Notes: generated by a model not told the origin, from the letters alone. A stretch of DNA of 64,000 bases from Myceligenerans crystallogenes (GCF_039529775.1 NZ_BAAANL010000007.1:222409-286408); one strand, 5' to 3'. Numbered from the stretch's first letter, positions 1 through 9,668 are shown. Program-made: numbers and translations.

Positions 1-108
1 CTGCCGGACGACGTCGTCGTGCGCGTGTCGTCGGCCGCCGAGGGGGACGACGCCGTCCGGGCCGCCCTGGAGTTCGCCGAGGCCCTGTCCCGGGCCACCG
101 CCAGGTGA
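1..108 (+). CDS. C-terminal end of an unidentified protein (partial)
   Basis: Frame 1 is open from the window edge and stops with TGA at 106-108. The last 35 residues are acidic and helical, ending in SRATAR. The stop overlaps the GTG start of the next gene (GTGA), so the two are translationally coupled. In many actinobacteria the gene before this phosphodiesterase/thymidine kinase pair is a DUF5998 protein. That identity is only inferred from gene order, because the visible tail is too short to recognise. Confidence 0.6.
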   Translation: MPDDVVVRVSSAAEGDDAVRAALEFAEALSRATAR

Positions 109-1418
109 CGGTGCACGAGCCGGAACGGTCCGGAACGGAGCTGCCCGCCGGGTTCATCGCGCCGTCGTACGGCCTGGACGGGCTGGCCGCGGTGCTGCCC
201 GCCGCGGCGGGCGCGCTCGGCCACGAGCTGACGACGGCGACCGGGCTGGACGCGCGCGCCGCGGCGGAGGCCCTGATCGGCGCGGGCGCGTTCGGCGCGG
301 TCACGCGCTGCGTCGTCGTCGTGGTGGACGGCCTCGGGACGCACAACCTCGCCGACCGCGGCGGGCACGCGCCCGGCCTGCGCGGCCTGCTGCCCGGGGC
401 CCGGACGCTCACGTCGAGCTTCCCCAGCACGACGTCGGCCGCGCTGGCGACGCTCGGGACCGGCACGAGCCCGTCGCGCACGGGCCTGCTCGGCTACACG
501 CAGCGCAACCCGGCCACGGGCGGGCTCGCCACGCTCGTGTCGTGGCGCGAGGAGTCCGACCCGTACCGGCGCGGGCCGAGGATGTCGCAGCCGCTGACCA
601 TCGAGCCCCAGGACCTGCAGCGCGAGCCCACCGTGTTCGAGCAGCTCGCCGCGGCGGGCGTCGGGGTGAGCACGCCCGGACCGGAGAAGTTCCACGAGTC
701 GGGCATGACGGTGGCGGCGCTGCGGGGGCCGCGGTACGTGGTCTCGGGACGGCACTTCTCGGACGCGGTGGACGCGACCGTCGCGGCACTGCGGGCGCGC
801 GACGGCGCCGAACGGCGGCTCGTGTACCTGTACCAGCCGGCGGTCGACAAGGCGGGGCACCGGTACGGCTGGACGTCCGCCCAGTGGGGCGACGCCCTGG
901 AGGACACCGACCGCGAGCTGCGCCGCCTGCTGCGCGGCGTGCCGCGCGGCACGCTCGTGCTGATCACCGCGGATCACGGGCAGGTCGCCACCACGCCGGA
1001 CCGGCAGTACGACGTCGCGGCGGACCATGTTCTCGCCGACGGCGTCGCGCTGCTCGGCGGGGAGCCGCGTGCCCTGCACGTGTACGCGCGGCCGGGCGTC
1101 GATCCCGCCGCCGTCGCGGCGCGCTGGACGGACCGGCTCGGCGGCGACGCCGTCGTCCGGTTGCGCGACGACGCGCTGCGCGCCGGCTGGTTCGGCCCGG
1201 TGGCCGGGCCGGGCGCGGAGGTACCCGCCCACGTGCGGGACGCGACGGGCGACGTCGTCGTCGCCATGACGAGCAGCGCGACGGACGGCGGCGGCACGGG
1301 CGCGGCGACCGTCGTCGACTCCCGGCTGCACTCCCCCGAGGCGCGGGCCATGCCGGGTGTGCACGGCTCCCTGACCCCGTACGAGATGCGGGTGCCGCTG
1401 CTGGTCACGGAGGTGTGA
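105..1418 (+). CDS. Alkaline phosphatase-superfamily nucleotide pyrophosphatase/phosphodiesterase
   Basis: A 437-aa protein of the alkaline phosphatase/nucleotide pyrophosphatase superfamily, probably a cytoplasmic metal-dependent phosphodiesterase. The first metal-ligand Asp is in VVVVDGLG (about residues 70-77). The nucleophile region TSSFPSTTSAALATLGTG follows at about 102-119, with Thr/Ser as the expected nucleophile. The second metal site is seen in ITADHGQ (about 287-293), and the last metal His in GVHGSLTP near the C-terminus. There is no signal peptide. The GTG start overlaps the upstream stop by 4 bp, and thymidine kinase starts 1 nt after its stop, so the three genes form one operon. 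The substrate cannot be told from sequence. Confidence 0.88.
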   Translation: MTVHEPERSGTELPAGFIAPSYGLDGLAAVLPAAAGALGHELTTATGLDARAAAEALIGAGAFGAVTRCVVVVVDGLGTHNLADRGGHAPGLRGLLPGARTLTSSFPSTTSAALATLGTGTSPSRTGLLGYTQRNPATGGLATLVSWREESDPYRRGPRMSQPLTIEPQDLQREPTVFEQLAAAGVGVSTPGPEKFHESGMTVAALRGPRYVVSGRHFSDAVDATVAALRARDGAERRLVYLYQPAVDKAGHRYGWTSAQWGDALEDTDRELRRLLRGVPRGTLVLITADHGQVATTPDRQYDVAADHVLADGVALLGGEPRALHVYARPGVDPAAVAARWTDRLGGDAVVRLRDDALRAGWFGPVAGPGAEVPAHVRDATGDVVVAMTSSATDGGGTGAATVVDSRLHSPEARAMPGVHGSLTPYEMRVPLLVTEV

Positions 1419-1419
1419 G

Positions 1420-2067
1420 GTGGCAGAGCTCGTCTTCTTCACCGGCACCATGGACTCCGGCAAGTCCACCCTGGCGCTGCAGACCGACCACAACTACACC
1501 GCGCGCGGGCGGCGCGGGCTGATCTTCACGCGCGGCGACCGCGCGGGCGCGGCACGGCTGTCCAGCCGGCTGGGACTGGAGGTGAACGCCCGCGAGGTGT
1601 TCGACGACACCGACTTCTGGGCCGAGGTCCACGCCGAGTTCACCGGCGGCCGCACCGTCGACCACCTGGTGTGCGACGAGGCGCAGTTCTACTCCGAGCA
1701 GCAGGTGGAACAGCTCGCGCGGCTCGTGGACGAGACCGAGATCGACGTCTTCGCGTTCGGCATCACCACGGACTTCCGCACGCGGCTGTTCCCCGGCGCG
1801 GCGCGGCTGTTCGAGCTGGCCGACCGCATCGAGGTGCTGCAGGTGCAGTCCCTGTGCTGGTGCGGCGCGCGCGCCACGCACAACGCCCGCACGGTCGACG
1901 GCGTGATGGTCACCGAGGGCGACCAGGTCGTCATCGGCGACGTCGGCGACGACCGGGCCGCGGGGGTGGTGGCGTACGAGGTGCTGTGCCGCCGGCACCA
2001 CATGCGGCAGATGACCGCGGCGACCGCGCGGCGGCGCAGCGCCGCGGATCCGTCGCTGTGGGAGTGA
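1420..2067 (+). CDS. tdk: Thymidine kinase (type II)
   Basis: A 215-aa type II thymidine kinase, which phosphorylates thymidine with ATP in the salvage pathway. The P-loop GTMDSGKST is at residues 8-16. The Walker B-like region CDEAQFY near residue 87 contains the likely catalytic Glu. The zinc-binding lasso cysteines are in SLCWCGA (about 144-150) and LCRRHH (about 190-195). Its length fits the family. GTG is the start, 1 nt after the phosphodiesterase stop, so the gene is co-transcribed. It converges with the acyl-CoA ligase/GNAT gene, leaving only 19 bp between the two stops. Confidence 0.95.
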   Translation: MAELVFFTGTMDSGKSTLALQTDHNYTARGRRGLIFTRGDRAGAARLSSRLGLEVNAREVFDDTDFWAEVHAEFTGGRTVDHLVCDEAQFYSEQQVEQLARLVDETEIDVFAFGITTDFRTRLFPGAARLFELADRIEVLQVQSLCWCGARATHNARTVDGVMVTEGDQVVIGDVGDDRAAGVVAYEVLCRRHHMRQMTAATARRRSAADPSLWE

Positions 2068-2086
2068 ACCCGCCGGACCACGCGGG

Positions 2087-4948
2087 TCAGGACAGCGCGC
2101 GGCGGAGCGGGTCCGTGCGGCGGGCGGCCTCGCGGAGGCGGATCTCGGCGTGCAGGACGTGCGCGCCCACCTCGCCGACGGTGACCGGGTAGAGCTCCAG
2201 GGACTCGAGGTCGGCGAGGTCGTCGGCCATGAGGGAGACGCGGGCCAGGACGTCCTCCAGCGCGCGGACGTCCGCCGGGGGCGCGCCCTGGTAGCCGAAG
2301 AGGCGGGCGGCCGTGCGGATGCCGCGGACCATGCGGGCGATGTCGACGCCGGTCAGCGGCGGGACGCCGTAGGAGACGTCGTCCAGGAGATCGGTGGCAT
2401 CCCCGGCCAGGCCGAACGACACGACCGGGCCGAACAGCTCGTCCTCGCGGCTGCGGATGACGCATGCCACGCCGGGCGGGGCCATGGGCTGGACCTCCAG
2501 CAGCGGGTCGACCGCCGGGACCAGCGACGACGCCGCCTCCTGGATCCGGGCGGCGTCCGCGAGCAGCTCGTGCTCCTCGGTGATGTCGAGCTTGACCCCG
2601 CCCAGGTCGGTGCGATGCCGCAGCGCGCGCGTGGCCGCCTTGAGGGCGACCGGCCAGCCGAGCTCGGTGGCCGCCGCCACCGCCTCGCCGGGCGTGCGGA
2701 CCGTCCGCGTCTGCCAGAGCCGGATGCCGTAGCAGGCGAGCAGTTCGGCCGCGCGGGCCTCGTCCAGGCTCACCGGCGCGCCGTCGCCGGCCGGCGGCCC
2801 GGCCAGCCAGCCCTCGACGAGCTCGCGGGCCCTGGCCCGCTCCAGTCCGTCGATCCGCACCGGCTCGCCGTGGTCCTGCTCGCGCCAGCGCGCGTACCGG
2901 ACGACGGCACCCAGCGCCCACACGGCGTCCTCCGGCGTGGCGAACGCGGGCACGCGGACGTCGCCGGAGCGCAGCACCCCGGGCATGCCGTGCAGGCCGA
3001 GCATGCTGGCCACCGTGGTGCGTCCCGAGCGGGCGGCCGCGGCGGCGACGGCGTGCGCGATCGCGTCGGACCGGGGGACGACGACGGGTACGTCCACCAC
3101 CACGACCGCGTCGCAGGCGTCCGGGCCGTAGAGGCCGTCGACCGCGGAGGCGAGATCGTCCCCGGACGCGCCGGGCGGCAGGGCGACGGACCGCGACACC
3201 TCCAGCCCGGCCGCCTCGCACGCCTCCGACACGAGCGTCAGCAGCCCCGGCGACCCCGCGAGGATCCCCACCCGGCGCCCCGCGGGCAGCGGCTGATGGG
3301 CCACCACCTGGGCGACGTCCATGAGCTGGTGCGTGTTCTCGGCCCGGATCACGCCGGACTGCCGCAGCACCTCGTCCAGCATCCGCCGCGGCGCGCGCGT
3401 GGCCCGGACCGCGTGCCCGGGCGGCACCACATGCCCCGAGCGCCCGGCGACCATGACCACCACGGGCTTCTTGGCCGCGAGCCGGCGCGCGATCCGCGAG
3501 AACTTGCGCGGGTTCCCGATCGACTCCAGGTAGAGGCACACGACGCCGGTCGCCGGGTCGTCCTGCCAGTACTGCATCAGGTCGTTGCCGGACACGTCCG
3601 CCCGGTGCCCCGCCGAGACCAGCGCCGAGACGCCCAGCCCGCGGCGCCGGACCGTCTCCGCCAGCGTCACCGCGGAGGCCGCGGACTGGCAGAACAGCCC
3701 CACCACGCCGTCCGGCGGCGCCTGCGCGGCCAACGACGCGCGCAGGCGCGCGCCCGGCGCGTTCGTCACGATCCCGTACGACGCCGGGCCCACGACCCGC
3801 ATCCCCGCGGCGTGCGCGACCCGGACCAGCTCGCGCTGCCGGGCGAGCCCGGCCTCCCCGGTCTCGGCGTACCCGGCGGACAGGACGACGACGCCGCGAG
3901 CGCCCTTCGCCGCCGCGCGCCACACGGCGTCCACGGCCGCGGCGGGCGGCGCGGCGACGAGCAGGAGGTCGACGTCGCCGACGTCGTCCCAGGTCCGGGC
4001 CCAGACGATGCCCGTCGCGGAGGCGTCGCCCGCTGTCCGCGCCGCGGGGCTCCCCGGCACGGGGCCCGGGGTCGCAAGGACGGTGAGGTGGGTGTCGCCC
4101 GGGTCCGTGCCGTGGGACTCGATCACCCGCGCCGCCTGGAGGGACTCCAGGCCCGCGTCCGGTGTTCCCGGCCCGACCAGCAGGATGCGGCGGGCGCCCA
4201 GCAGGCCCACCATGGAGACCGACTCCGCGCGCTGCTCGCGGTCCGCCATGACCGCGCGGGAGCGGTCGGTGGGGTCGAGGTCCACGCCCACGGTGACCAC
4301 GCCGTCGTCGAGGTGCTGCTCCGTGGCGTAGCCAGCCTCGCGGAAGACGCCGAGCATGGCGCGGTTCTGCGGGAGCACCTCGGCGGTGAAGCGGCGGACC
4401 CCGAGCTCGCGCGCGACGTCGGCGACGTGTTCCAGGAGCACGGAGCCGAGGCCGCGGCCCTGCATGGAGTCGGCGACGTTGAACGCCACCTCGGCGGTCC
4501 GCGGCGCGGATCCGGGCAGGACGTCGAAGCGGGCGACGCCGAGGATCTCCTCGCCGGTGCCCGCGAGCGTGCCGTACGACGTCGTCGGGCTGCTCGCCTC
4601 CGGCGTCGTCCCGGCGGGCGGCCCTGCCTCGGCATCCGGTGCCGACGGCGCGGCCGGGACCGCCGGGACGGCCGCGGGGCGGACCGCGACGAGCGCGACG
4701 CGCTCGGCGTGGTCGACCTGGACGAACTGCCGCAGCATCCGCGCCGGAATCCGGTCCAGCGCGGCGAAGAAGCGGTAGTAGGTGGAGCGCTCGGACTGGG
4801 CCATCTGGAAGCGCTGGAGCGCGTCGGCGTCCCCGGGGCGGATCGGGCGCAGGTGGGTGGTGGTGCCGTCGCGCAGCACGACATCGGCCTCCCACTGGTG
4901 CGGATACGGGGCCGCGGCACGTTCCGCCCCCGTGACGTCGTCGCTCAC
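2087..4948 (-). CDS. Bifunctional GNAT acetyltransferase / NDP-forming acyl-CoA ligase-like protein
   Basis: A 953-aa fusion. An N-terminal GNAT domain (about residues 25-205, with QGRGLGSVLLEHV as the acetyl-CoA loop) is followed by a CoA-binding Rossmann domain. Next come succinyl-CoA ligase-like domains and a C-terminal ATP-grasp domain (about 720-940, with GWPVALKAATRALRHRTDLGG). In the family this layout belongs to acetate-CoA ligase-like/Pat-type proteins. Many have lost ligase activity and act as protein lysine acetyltransferases, for example on acetyl-CoA synthetase. The phosphohistidine of a true ligase would need checking. The GTG start is supported by TAGCCT exactly 6 nt upstream (4955-4960), a leaderless arrangement. 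Confidence 0.9.
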   Translation of the reverse strand: MSDDVTGAERAAAPYPHQWEADVVLRDGTTTHLRPIRPGDADALQRFQMAQSERSTYYRFFAALDRIPARMLRQFVQVDHAERVALVAVRPAAVPAVPAAPSAPDAEAGPPAGTTPEASSPTTSYGTLAGTGEEILGVARFDVLPGSAPRTAEVAFNVADSMQGRGLGSVLLEHVADVARELGVRRFTAEVLPQNRAMLGVFREAGYATEQHLDDGVVTVGVDLDPTDRSRAVMADREQRAESVSMVGLLGARRILLVGPGTPDAGLESLQAARVIESHGTDPGDTHLTVLATPGPVPGSPAARTAGDASATGIVWARTWDDVGDVDLLLVAAPPAAAVDAVWRAAAKGARGVVVLSAGYAETGEAGLARQRELVRVAHAAGMRVVGPASYGIVTNAPGARLRASLAAQAPPDGVVGLFCQSAASAVTLAETVRRRGLGVSALVSAGHRADVSGNDLMQYWQDDPATGVVCLYLESIGNPRKFSRIARRLAAKKPVVVMVAGRSGHVVPPGHAVRATRAPRRMLDEVLRQSGVIRAENTHQLMDVAQVVAHQPLPAGRRVGILAGSPGLLTLVSEACEAAGLEVSRSVALPPGASGDDLASAVDGLYGPDACDAVVVVDVPVVVPRSDAIAHAVAAAAARSGRTTVASMLGLHGMPGVLRSGDVRVPAFATPEDAVWALGAVVRYARWREQDHGEPVRIDGLERARARELVEGWLAGPPAGDGAPVSLDEARAAELLACYGIRLWQTRTVRTPGEAVAAATELGWPVALKAATRALRHRTDLGGVKLDITEEHELLADAARIQEAASSLVPAVDPLLEVQPMAPPGVACVIRSREDELFGPVVSFGLAGDATDLLDDVSYGVPPLTGVDIARMVRGIRTAARLFGYQGAPPADVRALEDVLARVSLMADDLADLESLELYPVTVGEVGAHVLHAEIRLREAARRTDPLRRALS

Positions 4949-5113
4949 GATGCCAGGCTAACCGGGGTCTCTGACACCCGGATCCGAGCAGCCGCAGCAC
5001 GGCTCCGGCCCCAGGTCCGGGCGGGTGAATTCCTCTCAAGGCGTGATCCGGAATCGTGTAATGTCCCCGATTGCGGGGCGCGATCGTGCGGACCGCTAGA
5101 GGATGGAGAATCG

Positions 5114-5563
5114 ATGCGCAAGAACACCCTCGTCCGCCGGATCGCGGCGACCGCCGCGGCGGTGACGATGCTGGGGGCCGCCATGGTCGCCGTGCCGACG
5201 TCCGCTCAGGCCGCCGTGACCTGCAGCTACGGCAACGTGTGCTTCTACTACTACAAGAACCTCGCGGGTGCCGCCCGCTCCTACTCGGCGTCGGACAAGA
5301 GCATGTACGACGAGCGGTTCAACCGGGGTGGGACGAGCGCGGCCGGCTACGGCGTACGGGTCGAGAACCACTCGTCGTCGGTGTACAACCGCACGGGCCA
5401 GCGGGTGCTCATGTTCAAGAACCGCGGCTGCTACGAGAACAACGAGTACGCCCTGGCGATCCCGCACGGTGCGGCCGGCAACTTCGCCGACACGGACTAC
5501 CCGGGCTACGACAACAACATCGCCTCGGTGAAGATCGGCTCGGGCCGCTGCATCAACCGCTGA
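5114..5563 (+). CDS. Secreted peptidase inhibitor family I36-like protein
   Basis: A 149-aa secreted protein. Residues 1-33 form a classical signal peptide (MRKNTLVRR, a hydrophobic core, then SAQA before the AV). The mature part is rich in Tyr, Asn and Cys (CSYGNVCFYYYKN, NRGCYENNEYAL, and a C-terminal SGRCINR), which is typical of I36/SMPI-like small beta proteins. The ATG at 5114 is preferred because AGAGGATGGAG lies just upstream and the signal peptide begins there. A possible -10 (TAATGT) is at 5059-5064. The gene stands alone between two divergently and co-directionally placed neighbours. Inhibitor activity is a family inference. Confidence 0.8.
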   Translation: MRKNTLVRRIAATAAAVTMLGAAMVAVPTSAQAAVTCSYGNVCFYYYKNLAGAARSYSASDKSMYDERFNRGGTSAAGYGVRVENHSSSVYNRTGQRVLMFKNRGCYENNEYALAIPHGAAGNFADTDYPGYDNNIASVKIGSGRCINR

Positions 5564-5583
5564 CGGCTCATCGCGTCACCGGC

Positions 5584-5611
5584 GCCGGGTCCCGCCTCGC
5601 GCGGGCCCGGC
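5584..5611 (+). terminator. GC-rich hairpin after the I36-like gene
   Basis: GCCGGGTCCCGC at 5584-5595 pairs with GCGGGCCCGGC at 5601-5611 with one bulged T and a 5-nt loop. It lies 20 nt after the stop of the secreted protein. There is no T-tract, as is common for actinobacterial terminators. Confidence 0.6.
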
Positions 5612-5793
5612 GTCGTCGTCCCTGAGCCGCCGCCGTCCGGAGCGCCGGGCCACGTGGCGCGCGGTCCGCGCCACGGCACGGTTCACGGGGCGTGTCGGTG
5701 GGTCGGGGTAAGTTTGGCTCCGTCACCCCGGGCCCTGCCGGCGACCGGCACGTGACGCTCCCGTCCGCCGACCCCGCAGGAGTTCCCTCAGCC

Positions 5794-8271
5794 ATGGCGC
5801 GCAAGCCGTCCCCCGCCCCGCTCGACGAGAGCGAGATCCACGAGACGATCGTCGACATCGACGTCTCGGCGGAGATGGAGGCGTCGTACCTCGAGTACGC
5901 GTACTCCGTGATCTACAGCCGCGCCCTGCCGGACGCGCGCGACGGCCTCAAGCCGGTGCAGCGCCGCATCCTCTACACGATGGCGGACATGGGCCTGCGG
6001 CCCGATCGCGCGCACGTGAAGTCGTCGCGCGTGGTCGGCGAGGTGATGGGCAAGCTGCACCCGCACGGCGACGCGCCGATCTACGACGCCCTGGTGCGCC
6101 TCGCACAGGACTTCTCGCTGCGGCTGCCGCTCGTGGACGGTCACGGCAACTTCGGTTCGCTGGACGACGGCCCGGCGGCCTCCCGGTACACCGAGGCCCG
6201 GCTCGCGGCACCATCCATCGCGATGACCGCGGACCTGGACGAGGACGTCGTCGACTTCGTCCCCAACTACGACAACAAGCTGACCCAGCCGTCCGTGCTG
6301 CCGTCGGCGATCCCGAACCTGCTGGTCAACGGCGCATCCGGGATCGCGGTCGGGATGGCGACGAACATGCCGCCGCACAACCTGGTCGAGGTGGTGGCCG
6401 CGGCCCAGCACCTGCTGAAGAAGCCGGACGCGACACTCGAGGACATCCAGCAGTTCGTGCCCGGGCCGGACCTGCCCGGCGGCGGCAAGATCGTGGGCCT
6501 GGAGGGCATCCGGGACGCCTACCGCACCGGCCGCGGCACGTTCCGCACGCGCGCGACGGCGCGGATCGAGAACATCACGCCCCGCCGGCGCGGCATCATC
6601 GTGACCGAGCTGCCGTACACCGTGGGCCCGGAGAAGGTGATCGAGAAGGTCGCCGACGGCGTCAAGACGAAGAAGATCCAGGGCGTCACCTCCATCCAGG
6701 ACCTCACCGACCGGCACCACGGCCTGCGCATGGTGGTGGAGGTCAAGGCGGGCTTCGAGCCGGAGGCCGTCCTGGAGCAGCTGTACCGGACGACGCCGCT
6801 GGAGGACTCGTTCGGCATCAACAACGTCACGCTCGTGGACGGCCAGCCGCGCACGCTCGGCCTGCTGGAGCTGCTGCGGGTCTGGGTGGAGCACCGCATC
6901 GGCGTCGTCCGGCGGCGGTCGCAGTACCGCCTGCGCAAGCGCACCGAGCGGCTGCACCTGGTCCAGGGCCTGCTGATCGCGATCGTCGACATCGACGAGG
7001 TCATCCAGGTGATCCGCACGTCCGACGACGCGACGATCGCGCGGGACCGGCTGATGGGCGTCTTCGACCTGTCGGAGGCGCAGGCGGGGTACATCCTGGA
7101 CCTGCAGCTGCGCCGGCTGACCCGGTTCTCGCGGATCGAGCTGGAGCGGGAGCGGGACGAGCTGCTGGAGGAGATCGCCAAGCTGGAGGAGATCCTCGGC
7201 TCGGACACGGTGCTGCGACGGCTCGTCTCGAAGGAGATGGGTGAGGTCGCCAGGCTCTACGGGACGCCGCGCCGCACCGTGCTGCTCGACGCCGAGGGCG
7301 GGGCCGTCGGGTCCGCCGCGCAGGCGCCCGCCCGCAAGAAGGGCGACATCTCCGACCTCGACCTGCAGGTCAAGGACCTGCCGACGCGGGTCCTGCTGTC
7401 CTCGACCGGCCTGCTGGCGCGGCTGGCCGACGACGCGCCGGTGGTGCGCGAGGGCGGGCGCGCGGCGCACGACGCCCTGCTCGCGGACGCGGCGTCGTCG
7501 ACCCGGGCGGAGATCGGCCTGGTCACGAGCGCCGGGCGCGCCCTGCGTGTCCCCGTGATCGACCTGCCGGTCCTGCCGCCCGTCGCGGGCGCGCCGTCCG
7601 TGTCCGGCGGGTTGCCGATCGCCGAGCTGGTGTCGCTGCAGCCGGGCGAGGAGGTGCTCGGCATCATGCCGCTCGCCGAGGGCTCGCCGACCCTCGCACT
7701 CGGCACCCGCTCCGGCGTGGTCAAACGCGTCGTGGCCGGTGACGTGCCGAAGAACGGCGACGACTGGCCGGTCATCGGCCTCAAGGACGGCGACGAGGTG
7801 GTCGGCGCCGCGCTGGTCACGGACGACGACGAGCTGGTGTTCGTCGCGTCGGACTCGAACCTGCTGCACTTCCCCGCCTCGGTGGTACGTCCGCAGGGCC
7901 GCGCGGGCGGCGGCATGGCGGGCATCAAGCTGGGCACGGACCAGCGGGTCGTGTTCTTCGGCGCGGTGCGGGCCGGTACGGAAGCGTCCGTGGTCACGAT
8001 CGCCGGAGCCTCGGACGCGCTCCCGGGCGTCGAGGCCGCCATGGGCAAGGTGACCCCGTTCGCCCTCTACCCGGGCAAGGGCCGCGCCACGGGCGGCGTC
8101 CGCTCCCAGCGCTTCCTCAAGGGCTTCGACGCCCTGACCTTCGCCTGGGTGGGCGCCAACCCGCCCCGGGCCCTGGGCGCGGGCGGCCAGCCGGTGGACC
8201 TCCCGGAACCGGACGACCGCCGCGACGGCTCGGGCGTCCCCCTGGAAACCCCGGTCACCACGATCGGCTGA
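5794..8271 (+). CDS. parC: DNA topoisomerase IV (type IIA topoisomerase) subunit A
   Basis: An 825-aa type IIA topoisomerase A subunit, the DNA cleavage/religation half of the enzyme. The catalytic Tyr132 sits in AASRYTEAR, preceded by the QRRILYTM and HPHGDAPIYDAL winged-helix motifs. The tower/coiled coil (about 430-490) and a six-bladed C-terminal DNA-wrapping domain follow. A canonical GyrA box (QRRGGKG) is not seen, which favours ParC over GyrA. ATG 5794 is chosen because GCAGGAG precedes it and the family N-terminus (MARKPS...) begins there. The frame is open further upstream, but that part has no family character. A -10-like TAAGTT is at 5709-5714. No parE is in the window. Confidence 0.93.
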   Translation: MARKPSPAPLDESEIHETIVDIDVSAEMEASYLEYAYSVIYSRALPDARDGLKPVQRRILYTMADMGLRPDRAHVKSSRVVGEVMGKLHPHGDAPIYDALVRLAQDFSLRLPLVDGHGNFGSLDDGPAASRYTEARLAAPSIAMTADLDEDVVDFVPNYDNKLTQPSVLPSAIPNLLVNGASGIAVGMATNMPPHNLVEVVAAAQHLLKKPDATLEDIQQFVPGPDLPGGGKIVGLEGIRDAYRTGRGTFRTRATARIENITPRRRGIIVTELPYTVGPEKVIEKVADGVKTKKIQGVTSIQDLTDRHHGLRMVVEVKAGFEPEAVLEQLYRTTPLEDSFGINNVTLVDGQPRTLGLLELLRVWVEHRIGVVRRRSQYRLRKRTERLHLVQGLLIAIVDIDEVIQVIRTSDDATIARDRLMGVFDLSEAQAGYILDLQLRRLTRFSRIELERERDELLEEIAKLEEILGSDTVLRRLVSKEMGEVARLYGTPRRTVLLDAEGGAVGSAAQAPARKKGDISDLDLQVKDLPTRVLLSSTGLLARLADDAPVVREGGRAAHDALLADAASSTRAEIGLVTSAGRALRVPVIDLPVLPPVAGAPSVSGGLPIAELVSLQPGEEVLGIMPLAEGSPTLALGTRSGVVKRVVAGDVPKNGDDWPVIGLKDGDEVVGAALVTDDDELVFVASDSNLLHFPASVVRPQGRAGGGMAGIKLGTDQRVVFFGAVRAGTEASVVTIAGASDALPGVEAAMGKVTPFALYPGKGRATGGVRSQRFLKGFDALTFAWVGANPPRALGAGGQPVDLPEPDDRRDGSGVPLETPVTTIG

Positions 8272-8304
8272 CGCGGCGCAGCCAGGCCGGCCGCGGCGTA
8301 CGTG

Positions 8305-8342
8305 CGCGATCCGTCGCGTCCTTCCGGACGGGACGGATCGCG
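8305..8342. terminator. Bidirectional hairpin between convergent parC and hydrolase genes
   Basis: An 11-bp perfect stem (CGCGATCCGTC at 8305-8315 with GACGGATCGCG at 8332-8342) continues inward through a 2x2 internal loop into GTCC/GGAC with a TTCC tetraloop. Its position between two convergent stops suits a shared terminator. Confidence 0.75.
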
Positions 8343-8394
8343 GCCGCTCGGGTGACCGGTCGCGCGACCGCGTCGGCTCCCGGGGAAACTGCCG

Positions 8395-9129
8395 CTACCG
8401 CTCGCGGCCGATCGACGCGGCCAGCACTTCCCCGAGTTCGCGGGGCCTGGTGAACATCGGCCAGTGGCCCGTGGGGAGCTCGATGATCTCGACGTCCCGC
8501 AGGGTCGCCAGTTCCTTGGTGTACGGGGAGTTCTCCGCCAGGAGGTGGTCGATCATCGCGGCCGGGCCCGGGAAGTCGCCCCAGGTCTCGCAGGCGATCA
8601 CCGTCGCGGGGATGGCGCGCCGGGCGTCGTCGTGGGTGAGGCTGATCGGGTCGAAGAACACGCCCTTCGGTTCCGGGAGCGCGCGGGCGCGGAAGTCCTC
8701 GAGCGCGGCGTCGTCGAGGCCCTCCAGGTCGGGCGCCTGGAACAGGTCCCACGCCGGCAGCGGCACCGACTCGCCGACCACGGGGAACTGGTCGTTGACG
8801 ATCGAGCCGTCCGACGGCAGCACGGCGTCCACGTAGACGAGCCGCGCGACCGCCGCCGCCCGCAGGTCCGCCGCACCCGTGATCACGTTCGCCCCCGCGG
8901 AGTGGCCGACCAGCACGACCCGGCCGCCCTCCGCCGTGAGCTCGTCGATCCTGGCGACCACCGCGTCGACATGGGTTCGCAGCCCGATGCCCGCCTGGTC
9001 GGCGTCGGGCGACTCCTTTCCGGGCAGCGTCATCGGATGGACGGTGTGCCCGGCCTCGACGAGCGACGGTACGACGGCGGCCCAGGCGGAGGCGTCCAGC
9101 CAGGCCCCGGGAACGAGGATGATGTGCAT
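8395..9129 (-). CDS. Alpha/beta-fold hydrolase
   Basis: A 244-aa soluble alpha/beta hydrolase, probably an esterase-type enzyme with unknown substrate. It starts with HIILVPGAWLDASAW (oxyanion-hole region, about residues 2-16). The nucleophile elbow is GHSAGAN (about 75-81, Ser nucleophile), and the catalytic His lies near the C-terminus in LPTGHWPMF. The ATG at 9129 is chosen over a longer reading because TAGCGT (9137-9142 region) sits 7 nt upstream and the family N-terminus begins there. The gene runs against topoisomerase IV and is divergent from a GNAT gene. Confidence 0.88.
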   Translation of the reverse strand: MHIILVPGAWLDASAWAAVVPSLVEAGHTVHPMTLPGKESPDADQAGIGLRTHVDAVVARIDELTAEGGRVVLVGHSAGANVITGAADLRAAAVARLVYVDAVLPSDGSIVNDQFPVVGESVPLPAWDLFQAPDLEGLDDAALEDFRARALPEPKGVFFDPISLTHDDARRAIPATVIACETWGDFPGPAAMIDHLLAENSPYTKELATLRDVEIIELPTGHWPMFTRPRELGEVLAASIGRER

Positions 9130-9232
9130 GCCACGCACGCTACGCCGGGTGTCCGACACGCGCTCCGCCCCAGGTGCCCGCCCGGCGGAAATGCCCGTGA
9201 TCCCGGCCCGGCGGCGTGGTTGACTGCCCCGC

Positions 9233-9664
9233 ATGGTCACCGAGACGTCGTCGTACGAGTTCACCGCCGACACCGCCCGCATCGACCCCGCCCGCGTGCA
9301 CGGCCTGCTCGCGGAGTACGCCTACTGGGCGGCGGGCCGTCCCCGCGAACTGCAGGACCGGGCGATCGCGAACTCGCGCAACTACGGGATCCTCGCGGCG
9401 AGCGGTGAGCTGATCGGCTACGCCCGCGTCGTCACGGACCTGGCCAACTTCGCCTGGCTGGCGGACGTGATCGTCGACCCGCACCACCGCCGCCGCGGCC
9501 TGGCCCGCGAGCTGATCCGGTTCGTCCTGGCCGACCTGCGGCCCTACGACCTCAGGCGCATCGTGCTGAAGGCCTCCCCCGAGGGCCGCGGCCTGTACGA
9601 GGAACTCGGCTGGAAGCGCCTGGACGACCCGGACGACTGGCTGGGCCTGGGCCCGGATGCCTGA
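9233..9664 (+). CDS. GNAT family N-acetyltransferase
   Basis: A 143-aa single-domain GNAT. The acetyl-CoA-binding loop is HHRRRGLARELI (about residues 86-97), preceded by strand 4 (FAWLADVIVDP) and followed by the C-terminal YEELGWKRL motif typical of the fold. The substrate is unknown. The short distance to the divergent hydrolase gene (104 bp) implies back-to-back promoters. No clear ribosome-binding site precedes the ATG. Confidence 0.88.
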   Translation: MVTETSSYEFTADTARIDPARVHGLLAEYAYWAAGRPRELQDRAIANSRNYGILAASGELIGYARVVTDLANFAWLADVIVDPHHRRRGLARELIRFVLADLRPYDLRRIVLKASPEGRGLYEELGWKRLDDPDDWLGLGPDA

Positions 9665-9668
9665 GCCG

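Noticed and set aside
2150..5563. Very long plus-strand open frame antisense to the GNAT/acyl-CoA ligase gene
   Set aside because: High-GC third positions create long open antisense frames. The translation is Arg/Gly/Asp/His-rich without family motifs. Only its last 149 codons, from ATG 5114, are a real gene.
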